A stretch of DNA of 64,000 nucleotides, taken from the NCBI GenBank assembly GCA_965229645.1, contig OZ245893.1:1364001-1428000 (forward strand), read 5' to 3'. The notes below the pieces were generated by a model. The model was given only the letters and a program-made list of their open reading frames with translations, did no database searches and was not told where the DNA came from. A program made the translations under genes and the position numbers. Positions 18,138-27,212 of the stretch are shown in pieces (the first letter of the stretch is position 1; every line of letters begins with the position of its first letter). Source of the stretch: CAXQZM01 sp965229645 (GTDB lineage Bacteria > Pseudomonadota > Alphaproteobacteria > UBA7985).

Positions 18138-19070
18138 TTAGCTCCTCAAGTTACGAATGGCCAAGAACAGCGCGGCGGGCAGGATCACGATGGCGGTCAC
18201 GAGGCCGATGGCGGCCGCCATGCCAAAGTTCACCGTCGTCGTCGTCGCCGACCCGCCAAAGGAGGTGCGGTAGAGGAAGCTGCCCATGATGTCGGTCGCG
18301 CGGTTGGGGCCTGCCTCCGGCCCCATCAAAATCAAGGTATAGTCGGCATTGTTGAATACATCGACCAAGACGATCACCCCGATCAGCACGTAGGCGGGGG
18401 TCAAGACAGGAAAGACAACCGCGCGAATGGCCTGCCACCGCGACGCCCCGTCCAGGGTTGCGGCCTCGAGCAAGGAGACCCGCACCGCGATCATGGCCGA
18501 CAAAATCAAAATAATGGCAAAGCCCATGCGGTGCCAGCTGTAGAAGCCCGCCAAGGTCGGCAAAGCCAGATCCGTATCGCCCAAGAACGGAATGGCGCTT
18601 TCGAACAGGTGCAAGACATCGACCAGCAACTCGTTGACCGGGCCGCGCGGGTCGAAGGTCAGTTTCAAAAGGAAGGCCACCGCCGCGCCCGCCAAGGGGT
18701 AGGCTAGGAAGAACACCGACCGGTAGGTCGAGCGGCCCCAGACCCGCCAACTCAGCAACATGGCCAGCGCCGAGCCAATGAACAGCATGAAGGTGATGAC
18801 GATGAAGAAAAACAGGATGTTTTGCCCGAGCGCCCGCAGCAATTCGGCCCGCTGGTACTCGTTGGTCAGCAACTGCACAAAATTGTCGAACCCAACAAAC
18901 TTCCACGGACCGATGCCGGGCCAGTCGACCATGGCCATGGCCAGCAAAGACAGAAGCGGGATGAAGTTGAAAATGCCGTAGAGCAAAACGCCCGGCGTGA
19001 GCAGCATCCAACGCTGGATGTTGGACGCTTGCCAGTACGAAAGCCTGTCAAACCCAAAAGACATAAGCAC
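18138..19070 (-). CDS. Sugar ABC importer permease, MalF type
   Basis: This 310-residue membrane protein begins with a cytoplasmic tail and a first hydrophobic segment (LLTPGVLLYGIFNFIPLLSLLAMAM). It carries the EAA-loop region LLEAATLDGASRWQAIRAVVFPVLTPA (about 222-250). With the MalG-type partner it would form the transmembrane channel. A 109-bp spacer separates it from the binding-protein gene and contains an imperfect stem (CCACG-CCCC with GGGG-A-CGTGG near 19117-19141), a common arrangement that lowers permease expression relative to the binding protein. Confidence 0.92.
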   Translation of the reverse strand: MLMSFGFDRLSYWQASNIQRWMLLTPGVLLYGIFNFIPLLSLLAMAMVDWPGIGPWKFVGFDNFVQLLTNEYQRAELLRALGQNILFFFIVITFMLFIGSALAMLLSWRVWGRSTYRSVFFLAYPLAGAAVAFLLKLTFDPRGPVNELLVDVLHLFESAIPFLGDTDLALPTLAGFYSWHRMGFAIILILSAMIAVRVSLLEAATLDGASRWQAIRAVVFPVLTPAYVLIGVIVLVDVFNNADYTLILMGPEAGPNRATDIMGSFLYRTSFGGSATTTTVNFGMAAAIGLVTAIVILPAALFLAIRNLRS

Positions 19071-19179
19071 TCCTCCGCCCCTTCTTGGGATCAGGTTCGG
19101 ACCGATCCACGCCCCCCAAACTTGCGTCAGGGGACGTGGAAAGCGCCCGAACGCCTAACCTAAGCAGCGCGGGGCCAAG

Positions 19180-20427
19180 TTAGCTGCCGCACTTCGCTGC
19201 GCCGATATAGCCCCAGGAGTTGAGACCATCCTGGATCTTGGCAGCCAAGCCTGCCGCGTCGATATCGCCAGCGATCAGTTCCTGATACCCCGCCGCAGAC
19301 AACTCCCCGTAGGAGGGGCTGGCCGCGTTCAGTTCGCTTGCGAAAAACGGCGTGACGCTCAGCGAGTTGCCCGTGATGTGACCGACGATCTCGTTCAAAC
19401 GTGGGTCTTCAACGGCATAGTCTTCGCCGAAGGCAGGCACCTCGCCCACCAACTGGGTGAACAACTCGGCAAACTCCTGACTGGCGGTGAAGGCCAAGAC
19501 GCTGTTGGCCGCCGCCCGCTTGTCCGACTGAACATTGATATGGTAGGATCCGTCCCCGAAGGAATAGACCTTACCGCTGTCGCCTGGGATCGCGAAGAAC
19601 CCCATCTCAAGATCGGGGTTGATCTCGTACATGGGCGACGCAGGGCCCGTGGACCAGGCACCGTCGATCATCATGGCCGCCTCACCCAAGGCGACTGCGG
19701 TGCGCATAGCGCCGTAGTCGTCGGCGAGCGGCGTGGCGCCCAAATAACCCGCCTCGTTCCAATTTTGGATGGTTTGCAAAGCGGCGACGAATTCGGGGTC
19801 GGTAAAGCACGCCGAGCCGTTGATCAGGCCCGCCGCGACTTCATCGCCGACCAGACCCGCTGTCACGACCTCGCCCACGACCTGGTTCAACCACCAACCT
19901 GCCGCAGCGCCGAACGCCATGGGGGTGACGCCTGCCGCGTCCAGGGCCGCCATGGCGACTTCTAGGTCGTCCATAGAGGTCGGCACCTCGATGCTGTTTT
20001 CCTCAAACACCGCCTTGTTGTAGACGACCGACTGCATTTGAATCGCGAAGGGAACGCCGTAGATCTTGCCGTCGTAGCCCGTTGCCGCAGGCAAGGACGA
20101 TTGGGCGAAGACCGAGGGATCGAGGGCCAGCGGCTCGATTGATCCCGCATCGATATAGGGTTTCATCCAGGCAGCGCCCGCGCGACCCTGGAACATGTCG
20201 GGCACATTGTTGCCCAGGTCGATCCGAAGTTTGGAATCGTAGTTTTCGCCCTGAATCCAGACCACCTCGACATCGACGTCGCCGATCAGGTCGTTTTCAG
20301 AAATGTACTCCCACAGCGGGATTTCTTGCTCTCGCCACGTATAGAGCTTCAGCGTCTCGGCCGTTGCCAGAGACGTAAGCGCGGTCCCAGACAGGACGGC
20401 GACGAGGGTCTTTGTGCGTAAATTCAT
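19180..20427 (-). CDS. Periplasmic sugar-binding protein of the amino-sugar ABC importer
   Basis: This 415-residue family-1 extracellular solute-binding protein has an N-terminal signal peptide (MNLRTKTLVAVLSGTALTS then LATAETLKLY). The mature part shows the usual carbohydrate-binding-protein pattern (NNVPDMFQGRAGAAWMKPYIDAG, YGVPFAIQMQSVVYNKAVFE, GEAAMMIDGAWS). It captures the sugar in the periplasm and delivers it to the two permeases downstream. An AAGGAG ribosome-binding site precedes the ATG on the minus strand. It heads the importer operon and faces the kinase/regulator/nagAB operon across a 630-bp divergent region, which supports an N-acetylglucosamine or chitobiose substrate. Confidence 0.9.
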   Translation of the reverse strand: MNLRTKTLVAVLSGTALTSLATAETLKLYTWREQEIPLWEYISENDLIGDVDVEVVWIQGENYDSKLRIDLGNNVPDMFQGRAGAAWMKPYIDAGSIEPLALDPSVFAQSSLPAATGYDGKIYGVPFAIQMQSVVYNKAVFEENSIEVPTSMDDLEVAMAALDAAGVTPMAFGAAAGWWLNQVVGEVVTAGLVGDEVAAGLINGSACFTDPEFVAALQTIQNWNEAGYLGATPLADDYGAMRTAVALGEAAMMIDGAWSTGPASPMYEINPDLEMGFFAIPGDSGKVYSFGDGSYHINVQSDKRAAANSVLAFTASQEFAELFTQLVGEVPAFGEDYAVEDPRLNEIVGHITGNSLSVTPFFASELNAASPSYGELSAAGYQELIAGDIDAAGLAAKIQDGLNSWGYIGAAKCGS

Positions 20428-21057
20428 CAGAATTCTCCTTCTTTAAGGCATGCACGCCGCCGCACGGGGCGCGCCGAGTTAGGGGTAGGAAACCGCTCCT
20501 TCTTGATCTCCCAAGCGATTTAGAATGACTAAACCATAATCGGACCAATAGCAAGCCAATTTCGCTTTGGCTAGGCCCTTTTTTCGATCTTTGCGCAAAA
20601 CCTGAGCCGACCAAGGCGGCTTCTGTGCGTCGGTCTGGGGCAGCGCGTGCCCGCGACGAGGGCGATGAAGGTCGGTCTGCGGGCAAGGAAGTTTTGCCCT
20701 ATCTGGGGATAATCTCACGTGATGGAACGCCATCCCATAAAGATTTCGACCGATCAAGCAACTTGGATGGGTGCAAACGATGGTCGTGAGGGCCGTGGCA
20801 TCGTTGCGCCAGCGCAGGACCTGACTCTCTAAGGTCGCTCCAAAACGGTGCGCTAATTTGGCTTGACGAATTTGGCATGGAATTGGTATGCGCGTGCCCA
20901 TGATAAGTTCCGCCGCTTTGCAAGGTCTGTTCGGGTCTGCGCCCGCCCGTGCTGCGGCGTGCCTGACTGTGAACAAGGACCGTTCGGGCGCGAGATTTTT
21001 GCGATGGGGAACGCCCGAAGGCGCGCACTCTAGCGCAGCGAATGGGCGGGACTTGCG
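20428..21057. promoter_or_regulatory. Divergent regulatory region between amino-sugar importer and nag operon
   Basis: About 630 bp with no supportable gene; it must hold promoters for both operons. On the + strand a TTGACG at 20863-20868 and TATGCG at 20887-20892 (18-bp spacing) could be a promoter. It overlaps an imperfect direct repeat (AATTTGGCATGG then AATTGGTATGCG). On the minus strand the sequence near 20535-20560 contains TATTGGTCCGATTATGG. Both arms share ATTGGTNYG, a possible GntR half-site. These are inspection-level suggestions only. Confidence 0.4.
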
Positions 21058-21981
21058 ATGACATGGGCGCAGCACGCGGGCCTCGACGCCGACGCGCCGT
21101 TTTACGCGGGCATTGACGGCGGCGCGAGCAACTGCCGCGTCGCCCTGGCCCATGTCGATAAGGGGGTGATCGCCACCGCCAACAAGGGGCCCGCCAACAT
21201 CTTCCTCGACCCCGTCAAGACGCGCGATCACATGCTGCACGCGGTCGATCAAGTCTGCCACGAGGCGGGGCTTGATCTCGACATGCGCGCCAACTTGCGC
21301 ATCGTCGCGGGCCTGGCGGGCGCGGAATCGCCCCATGCGCGCCATCGGTTTTTCTCCCTGCTGTTTCCTTACCAAAATCTGCAGGTCGTTCCCGATACGT
21401 CCATCGCCCTGTTCGGCGCCTTCGACGGCGACCCTGGCGGGATCGTCATCGTCGGCACGGGCGTGGCGGGCGAATGGCGCGCGTCGGCCGACGCAGGCCG
21501 CGTCGGCGGCTGGGGACTGCATCTGAACGATCGCGGCAGCGGCGCCTGGATCGGGCGGCGCGCGCTGCAAATCTACGTCAACACCCTCGACGGATTGCTG
21601 CCGCCCAACGCCCTTGCCAAGGCCGTCGCGCCGCATTTCCCCGACGGTCGGGCGCAGATCCTCGAGTTTGCCTACACGGCCAAGGCGGGGGACTTTGGCA
21701 AGTTCGCCAAGGTCGTTTGGGCGCACGCCGATGCGGGGGATACGTTGGCGACGCAGGTGATCCAAAAGGCCGCTGACACCGTCGGCGGCCTGCTCGCCGC
21801 CATGGCTCGGCAGGGCGCGCCGCGCCTGTCTCTCCTCGGGGGGATGGCGGACAAGCTGCAGCCCAGGCTCAAAGGGGACTATAGCCGCCTGCTGGTCCCT
21901 GCGAAGATGAGCGCGCTGGAGGGGGCGGTGGCCATGGCGCGCGACGGCGTGATCGAACCCTGGCAGGACATGAGCGCGTGA
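21058..21981 (+). CDS. BadF/BadG-type ATPase family sugar kinase, probable N-acetylglucosamine kinase
   Basis: This 307-residue protein has the actin-like ATPase fold of the BadF/BadG/BcrA/BcrD family that includes GlcNAc kinases. The phosphate-1 loop is FYAGIDGGASNCRVAL (about 14-29), and the phosphate-2 and adenosine regions are GGIVIVGTGVAGEWRA and LSLLGGMADKLQPRL. It would phosphorylate imported N-acetylglucosamine to GlcNAc-6-phosphate, the substrate of NagA two genes downstream. The stop overlaps the start of the GntR gene by 4 bp (GTGA), so the two are coupled. Substrate assignment rests on the nag context; glucosamine is an alternative. Confidence 0.82.
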   Translation: MTWAQHAGLDADAPFYAGIDGGASNCRVALAHVDKGVIATANKGPANIFLDPVKTRDHMLHAVDQVCHEAGLDLDMRANLRIVAGLAGAESPHARHRFFSLLFPYQNLQVVPDTSIALFGAFDGDPGGIVIVGTGVAGEWRASADAGRVGGWGLHLNDRGSGAWIGRRALQIYVNTLDGLLPPNALAKAVAPHFPDGRAQILEFAYTAKAGDFGKFAKVVWAHADAGDTLATQVIQKAADTVGGLLAAMARQGAPRLSLLGGMADKLQPRLKGDYSRLLVPAKMSALEGAVAMARDGVIEPWQDMSA

Positions 21982-22799
21982 GCGACCTCGAGCCCAGGCC
22001 CGCAGATCCCCGGCCCGCAGATTCTAGGTCAATAGCGCCTGCGGATCTGACGGCGCGCCTGCGCGCGGCGCTGGACGCGCCTGGCTCGCGCTATCGCCTC
22101 CTGTCGCAAGCGCTCGACCAAATGTTGGCCGATCAGGACTTGCGCCCTGGGGACTTTCTGCCGCCCGAGCGCGACTTGGCCGCCGACTTGGGCGTATCAC
22201 GCTCGACCGTGCGCAAAGCCTTGGAACCGCTGCTCCATCGCGGCAAGCTGGAACAGCGCGTGGGGGCGGGAACCTCGGTCGCCCTGGAACCGCAGGCACC
22301 GCGCCTGCACCGCGCGCTCAATCAGCTGACAAGCTTTTCCGAAGATATCCGCATGCGCGGTATGGTGCCAAGTTCCCTTTGGCTGCGTCAAACCTTGGTG
22401 ACGGCGGACCCGCACCTTGCCGTCTTGCTCGGCGCCTCGCCCCTGTCGAACATTTCTTTGTTTGAGCGGGTGCGCCTCGCCGACGATCAACCCATGGCGC
22501 ACGAAAAATCCTACTTTCCCGCGCACCTGATCGACGCCTCGCAGGTCGAGCCCGTAGAGTCGGTCTACGCGGCCCTAGACGAGTCCCAGTCGCGGCCCGT
22601 GCGCGCGATCCAGAACTTCCAGGCGGTTGGGTGCCCCGCCGACGCGGCCGAGCATTTGCACGTTCGCCCGGGCGAGGCGGTGCTGAAGATCGAGCGCCAC
22701 GGCTTCGGCCGCCATGGCGAACCTGTGGAGTTCACCCAATCGCTCTACCGCGGGGACCTCTATGTCTTCGCCCTCGAACTGCAAGACGCGGCGCCATGA
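21978..22799 (+). CDS. GntR/HutC-family transcriptional regulator of the amino-sugar operons (NagR-like)
   Basis: This 273-residue protein has a GntR winged-helix domain at about 35-105 (LRPGDFLPPERDLAADLGVSRSTVRKALEPLLHRGKLEQRVGAG pattern) followed by a UTRA effector domain (SLFERVRLADDQPMAHEKSYFP ... EFTQSLYRGDLYVFALEL). UTRA regulators of this type bind GlcNAc-6-phosphate or glucosamine-6-phosphate and release operators, so it probably represses the divergent importer and its own operon. Start is the GTG overlapping the kinase stop. Its own stop overlaps the NagA ATG (ATGA). A Pro/Ala-rich 20-residue extension precedes the DNA-binding domain. Confidence 0.88.
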   Translation: MSDLEPRPADPRPADSRSIAPADLTARLRAALDAPGSRYRLLSQALDQMLADQDLRPGDFLPPERDLAADLGVSRSTVRKALEPLLHRGKLEQRVGAGTSVALEPQAPRLHRALNQLTSFSEDIRMRGMVPSSLWLRQTLVTADPHLAVLLGASPLSNISLFERVRLADDQPMAHEKSYFPAHLIDASQVEPVESVYAALDESQSRPVRAIQNFQAVGCPADAAEHLHVRPGEAVLKIERHGFGRHGEPVEFTQSLYRGDLYVFALELQDAAP

Positions 22800-23992
22800 G
22801 CCTTGCGACCGAGGCCCGCGCCGCCGAACCGACCGCGTATCTGCGCGTCGCCCGCCTGTTCACGGGCCACAGCTTTTGCGACGATCAGGTGGTCGAGATC
22901 GCAGACGGCAAGATCCTGGCCGTCGGCCCCGCCCATCAGCACCCCCGGGCGGCGGACTTGCCGACCTTGCCTGGGACTTTGGCCCCAGGATTCATCGATA
23001 TCCAGGTCAACGGCGGCGGCGGGCATCTGCTCAACAACGCGCCGACGCGGACGGCCTTGGCCCGCATCGCCCAGGCCCATGCCAGCCAGGGCGTTGTCGG
23101 CCTCATGGCGACCCTGATCAGCGACGGCGCGCACGTCTACCAAACTGCGCTCGACCTGTTTGCCAGCGCGCCCTTGCCCCAAGGCGTCCTGGGGCTGCAT
23201 ATTGAGGGGCCGTTTTTCGCGCCTGAGCGGCGCGGCACCCACCGCGCGTCGGAAATTCGCCGCCCCAGCGCGGCGGACGCGGGCTGGTTGCGCGCCTTCT
23301 GCGCCGCGCCCTACCCGCGTATTTTGACCTGCGCGCCCGAGCGGGTGACGCGGGACCAGATCCAGCGCTGGTCCCGCGCTGGCCTGCGCGTGTGCCTGGG
23401 CCACAGCGCGGCGACCTTTGACCAGGGCCTCGCGGCGCTTGATGCGGGCGCGTCGGGCCTGACCCATGTGTTCAACGCCATGCCGGCGCTGAAAAACCGC
23501 GCGCCGGGCCTGGTCGGCTTGGCCTTGGACCATCCCGACGCTTGGGCGAGCCTGATCGTCGATCGGCACCATGTCGCCGCGGCCAATGTGCGCCTGCTGA
23601 CCAGGGTCAAGCCCGAGCGCACCGTGCTGGTCAGCGACGCCATGGCCACCGTCGGCAGCGCCGACACGGCCTTCCAACTCTACGGCGAAACCATCGAGGA
23701 ACGCGACGGCAAGCTGATCAATGCCGAGGGCAGCCTCGCGGGCGCTGCCATCGGCCTGATGGACGCGGTGCGAACCGCGCACCTCTGGGCCAAAATCCCC
23801 CTGGCCCAATGCCTGCGCATGGCCAGCGCCTTGCCCGCGCAGTTCCTGGGCCTTGATCGGCAGCTCGGCCATCTGGCCCCAGGATTTGCCGCCAGCCTGG
23901 TTTTGTTCGACGACGACTTGCAGGTTCACTCGACCTGGATCGATGGCGTCCAGGCCTACGCGGCGCCCTCGTTCCCACGACAAAGAGCCTAG
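22796..23992 (+). CDS. nagA: N-acetylglucosamine-6-phosphate deacetylase
   Basis: This amidohydrolase of about 398 residues removes acetate from GlcNAc-6-phosphate. Metal and substrate motifs are all present: GFIDIQVNGGGG, HIEGPFFAPERRG (metal Glu), LGHSAATFDQG, LTHVFNAMPALKNRAPG and the catalytic Asp in VLVSDAMATVG. The chosen start is the ATG that overlaps the regulator stop in an ATGA; an in-frame open extension further upstream overlaps the regulator gene and has no conserved sequence. The next gene, nagB, starts 3 bp after its stop. Deacetylation feeds glucosamine-6-phosphate to NagB in the cytoplasm. Confidence 0.93.
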   Translation: MSLATEARAAEPTAYLRVARLFTGHSFCDDQVVEIADGKILAVGPAHQHPRAADLPTLPGTLAPGFIDIQVNGGGGHLLNNAPTRTALARIAQAHASQGVVGLMATLISDGAHVYQTALDLFASAPLPQGVLGLHIEGPFFAPERRGTHRASEIRRPSAADAGWLRAFCAAPYPRILTCAPERVTRDQIQRWSRAGLRVCLGHSAATFDQGLAALDAGASGLTHVFNAMPALKNRAPGLVGLALDHPDAWASLIVDRHHVAAANVRLLTRVKPERTVLVSDAMATVGSADTAFQLYGETIEERDGKLINAEGSLAGAAIGLMDAVRTAHLWAKIPLAQCLRMASALPAQFLGLDRQLGHLAPGFAASLVLFDDDLQVHSTWIDGVQAYAAPSFPRQRA

Positions 23993-23995
23993 CCG

Positions 23996-24784
23996 ATGCG
24001 CCTTGTGATCTTGAACAATGCCGACCAAGTCAGCGAACAGGCGGCGCGGGTGTTCGTCAACCAACTCGCCGCCAAGCCTGGCAGCGTGCTAGGGCTGGCC
24101 ACGGGCTCGACCCCGCTGAACCTCTACGCCCGCTTGGCCCAGCTACGCGCGTCGGGCGAGATCAGCTTCCAAGCCGCGCGCAGCTTCAACCTCGACGAAT
24201 ACGTCGGCCTGTCGCCCGACCATCCGCAATCTTACGCCGCCTTCATGCGGCAGCACTTGTTCGCCGCCACCGATTTTGCGCCCGAGATGACCCACTTGCC
24301 CAACGGCTTGGCTGAAGACCTCGATGCGGAGTGCAAGGCCTACGAGCGCCGCATCGCGGCGGCAGGGGGGATCGACTTGCAACTGCTCGGGCTCGGCGCC
24401 AATGGTCATATCGGATTCAACGAGCCGCTGTCGTCGCTGGCCTCACGAACGCGCGTCAAAACCCTGACCCAAGACACCCTCGACGCCAACGCTCGGTTTT
24501 TTGACCCCGAGGAGTGGCAACCGCAACTGGCGCTGACCATGGGCATCGGCACGGTCATGGAGGCGCGCCATATCCTGATTTTAGCAACAGGCGCGTCCAA
24601 GGCCGACGCGGTGAAAAACTTCGTCGAAGGCCCCGTCTCGGCCTTCTGCCCCGCCTCGATCTTGCAGTTTCACCCCAAAGTCACTGTCTTGGTCGACAGC
24701 GCCGCCGCAACGCACTTAACACTCAAGGCCTATTCGCTCCGCTCCGAAACCTTTGCGCGGCAGTTTCAGGCTAAGCGATCTTGA
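23996..24784 (+). CDS. nagB: Glucosamine-6-phosphate deaminase
   Basis: This 262-residue protein matches the E. coli enzyme in length. It converts glucosamine-6-phosphate to fructose-6-phosphate and ammonia. Visible motifs are GLATGSTPLNLYARL near residue 38, the catalytic Asp region FNLDEYVGLSPDHPQSY, the GLGANGHIGFNEP loop and ILATGASKADAV. It is the last gene of the kinase/regulator/nagA/nagB operon. Together with the divergent importer it completes a full uptake-to-glycolysis route for amino sugars. It is followed by an AT-richer repeat-bearing intergenic region. Confidence 0.94.
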   Translation: MRLVILNNADQVSEQAARVFVNQLAAKPGSVLGLATGSTPLNLYARLAQLRASGEISFQAARSFNLDEYVGLSPDHPQSYAAFMRQHLFAATDFAPEMTHLPNGLAEDLDAECKAYERRIAAAGGIDLQLLGLGANGHIGFNEPLSSLASRTRVKTLTQDTLDANARFFDPEEWQPQLALTMGIGTVMEARHILILATGASKADAVKNFVEGPVSAFCPASILQFHPKVTVLVDSAAATHLTLKAYSLRSETFARQFQAKRS

Positions 24785-25096
24785 GGGGCGTCGTTTTGGC
24801 ACGGGACAAAGTTCTTGCGGTCCGAACTTCCTGCCACCGATCAAAGAAAAACATCATTCTGCGCCGAGCGCAGCGAGGTCGCAGAATCCATCATCAGCAG
24901 GCAGCCCGTGGGACGGAAAGATCCATCTCCGCATCAGCATCAGCCCCAGCGCAGGTGGATCAGCAGTTCAGTCATTGCCGCCGCTGGTATTCCGAGGCGC
25001 TTACTTAGCTGATGTCGGGGTCACTAAGGGGTCGCAGTCGCTGCCCTTATACCAGCGAACATAAGAGTCATTCTGGGTCGCTGCTGGTATCAGACC
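24785..25096. repeat. Intergenic region with decayed MITE-like sequences
   Basis: No gene. Bases 24856-24893 contain an inverted repeat ATTCTGCG...CGCAGAAT. A TIR-like end (GCCGCCGCTGG followed by TA) lies at about 24976-24988. Bases 25049-25089 hold the 9-bp inverted repeat ATACCAGCG...(C)GCTGGTAT with the central GAGTCATTCT seen in the other MITE copies. The intervening sequence is a degenerate, shortened version of the repeat at 3858-4048. Confidence 0.65.
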
Positions 25097-27208
25097 TCAC
25101 TCACCCAGGTCGGCTAGAAATTCGCTCGTCGGTTCTACCCCAGACACCCAAAGTTGCTCGCGCGCGCGGGTGCAGGCGACGTAAAGTAAATGTCGCTCGG
25201 CGGCATAAACCTCATCCAAGTCCCCCTGATCGCCCAGATTTTCCAGTCTTGATTGCAAAGGGATGACCTCGTCATCGCACGCCATGACAGCAACAGCGCG
25301 GAACTCCAGCCCCTTGGCAAGATGCATCGTACCGAGGGCGACGGCGTTGGCGGCCTCAACTTCCGTTTCACTCAGCATATCAAAAGGGACGCCCGTCCCC
25401 TTCACCGTTTGTTTGGCGCGGGCGATCTGGTCGGCGCTACGCACAAAGACCCCAATTTCTTCGGGTTGCATGCCCGATGTGATTTGGGCTTTGATCCAGT
25501 CGCTTAAGGCCATGGCTTCCTCGTCCGCCGTGGCAAAAGTCTCAAGGGTTGGGATGGGGCCATTGAACACAGAGACGGTGCCCTTGCGCACCTCTCGGTT
25601 GCCGTCGGCGTCCTCAATCTCATCGGGCAGCAGTCGATCTGCGTAGTCGCGAATTTGGTGGCTGGTTCGGTAATTGACTCTCAGTCTGCTAGATCGGCCG
25701 CGTATTTCGATGCCGAGCGAAACCCACGAGAACGGCACTTGGAAAATGCGTTGGCCCAGGTCGCCCGCGAAGAACAGGCCATTTTTTCCGTCCCCACGAA
25801 TGAGCCGCGCAACAAATCGCAACTGTGCAACGCTTAAATCCTGCGCCTCGTCCACAATAACATGGTCAAACTGTTCGACGCCCTGTTCGGCGACAAGTGC
25901 ATAGGCGTCCGCCCGGGTCATGAGCTTGCGCTTTGTCATCTGCTCCCGGACATGGACGAAGAGCGGCCATAGGGCGCTGCGTTGCGCCTGGTTCAGCGGT
26001 GTCCGCCTCCCCAGCCGTGCCACGGTTAGGTAGTCGTCCAGCGTCCTGATTTGCCAGGCATCGACAACGTCCAAGAACTCGCCCAAAACAAAACTCTCGC
26101 GATGGCGATCGTATTCCAGTGTTTTGATGGCGTCGCGAACGTAGAAAGCGATGTTGGTCGCGGTTGCAAAATTGGGATGCGGCAAGGCTTTTCGCCCCGA
26201 TTGCAACAACATTTCGTCCAGGGACAGAACGCGAATCTGGTCCAATTCTTGCTGCGTGGACGGCACCAGGCGGGACAGCTTAAGGCGCAAGCTGCGCGCC
26301 AGAGTTTTTGTGTAGGTGGTCAGCAGAACGCGGGCACTCGGGCGCTGTTTTGCCAGCCAGACAGCGCGATGCAGCGCAACGATAGTTTTGCCCGTTCCCG
26401 CGCTCCCCGTGACGCGCGCGGGGCCGTTGAGCTCCCGCTCAACGAGTTCACGCTGGGATGGATGCAAGAATACCGTCCATTGATCCCAAGGGTAGTCGAG
26501 AGCTTGCTCCAATTCTTGCCTATTGGTGAGAATGCGGAACCGACGGCGGGCATCAGGGTGTTTGAACGGGTCTGCTCTTTCTTCTGGGACGTTTGACGCT
26601 GGACTGTGATACGTAGAAAGCATCATTAACGCATTGTAGTTATGCGAGTCCGAAATCGACACAGGCTGTTCTGGCTTGGTGCTTCCATCCCAGAAATTTA
26701 GCAAGCGTTCGGCAGCCTCGGCGGGCAGGCTTTCCAAGACCTCAAGCAGAGTATCCTCGGTCGCGTCCCTTACGTGATTGAGATTGTCAGCAGGCAATCC
26801 CGTGCCGAGCAGCTCATCATCTGTAAAGTTTGCCAAGGCCTTGGGGGCGCTAGGTTTAGCGACTGAAATCGTCTCCTGGCTCTCGATAACCTCGACGATT
26901 TGTGCCGCGCCAGTTTGGGGATGAACCTCAATTTTTCGGTTCTGCGCCCAACGATAGGCGCCTTCATGGTGATCCACATAGGCCAGCAGTGTTTGGCTTT
27001 CCATCCGATGTACGATGATGCGGATATCCATAGTGACACTGAGCGACCAGAAACGCGGATCACGCGTGCGATCTAACTTGTGATAGCGCAACCCCTTGGC
27101 GTCAGGGTTCATCTGCACGTCAAAAGCGGTTTGCTTTACCGCTTTTTGCTCTTGGTTGGTGAGCTTGGTTAGCGCGGCTTGAAAGCTCTGGGCGATCAAC
27201 AGGGTCAT
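25097..27208 (-). CDS. RelE/ParE-like domain fused to a UvrD/Rep-type SF1 helicase
   Basis: Residues 1-90 of this 703-residue protein look like a RelE/ParE-toxin fold (KLTNQEQKAVKQTAFDV, then DPRFWSLSVTMDIRIIVHR and LLAYVDHHEGAYRWA). The rest is a superfamily-1 helicase: Walker A GSAGTGKTIVALHRA (about 268-282), Walker B VIVDEAQDLSVAQLRFVARL, motif III-IV GDLGQRIF and NYRTSHQIRDYA, and motif V-VI MHLAKGLEFRAV and YVACTRAREQLWV. There is no extra nuclease motif at the C terminus. It starts 4 bp after the methyltransferase stop and is the last gene of the restriction-modification-like operon. The family is known as a companion of such loci; whether the RelE-like part is an RNase or only a binding module is unknown. 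Confidence 0.85.
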   Translation of the reverse strand: MTLLIAQSFQAALTKLTNQEQKAVKQTAFDVQMNPDAKGLRYHKLDRTRDPRFWSLSVTMDIRIIVHRMESQTLLAYVDHHEGAYRWAQNRKIEVHPQTGAAQIVEVIESQETISVAKPSAPKALANFTDDELLGTGLPADNLNHVRDATEDTLLEVLESLPAEAAERLLNFWDGSTKPEQPVSISDSHNYNALMMLSTYHSPASNVPEERADPFKHPDARRRFRILTNRQELEQALDYPWDQWTVFLHPSQRELVERELNGPARVTGSAGTGKTIVALHRAVWLAKQRPSARVLLTTYTKTLARSLRLKLSRLVPSTQQELDQIRVLSLDEMLLQSGRKALPHPNFATATNIAFYVRDAIKTLEYDRHRESFVLGEFLDVVDAWQIRTLDDYLTVARLGRRTPLNQAQRSALWPLFVHVREQMTKRKLMTRADAYALVAEQGVEQFDHVIVDEAQDLSVAQLRFVARLIRGDGKNGLFFAGDLGQRIFQVPFSWVSLGIEIRGRSSRLRVNYRTSHQIRDYADRLLPDEIEDADGNREVRKGTVSVFNGPIPTLETFATADEEAMALSDWIKAQITSGMQPEEIGVFVRSADQIARAKQTVKGTGVPFDMLSETEVEAANAVALGTMHLAKGLEFRAVAVMACDDEVIPLQSRLENLGDQGDLDEVYAAERHLLYVACTRAREQLWVSGVEPTSEFLADLGE

Positions 27209-27212
27209 GCAC

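Noticed and set aside
17331..18707. 458-codon plus-strand frame over the permease genes
   Set aside because: His/Gln/Gly-rich translation with no hydrophobic or domain pattern; antisense to two typical permeases.
20479..21765. Long open frame on the minus strand (428 codons) across the nag divergent region and kinase gene
   Set aside because: It lies antisense to a clear kinase gene, has a skewed amino-acid composition and no recognisable domain; a GC-codon shadow.
22760..24064. 434-codon antisense frame over nagA
   Set aside because: Opposite a strongly conserved NagA sequence with all catalytic motifs.
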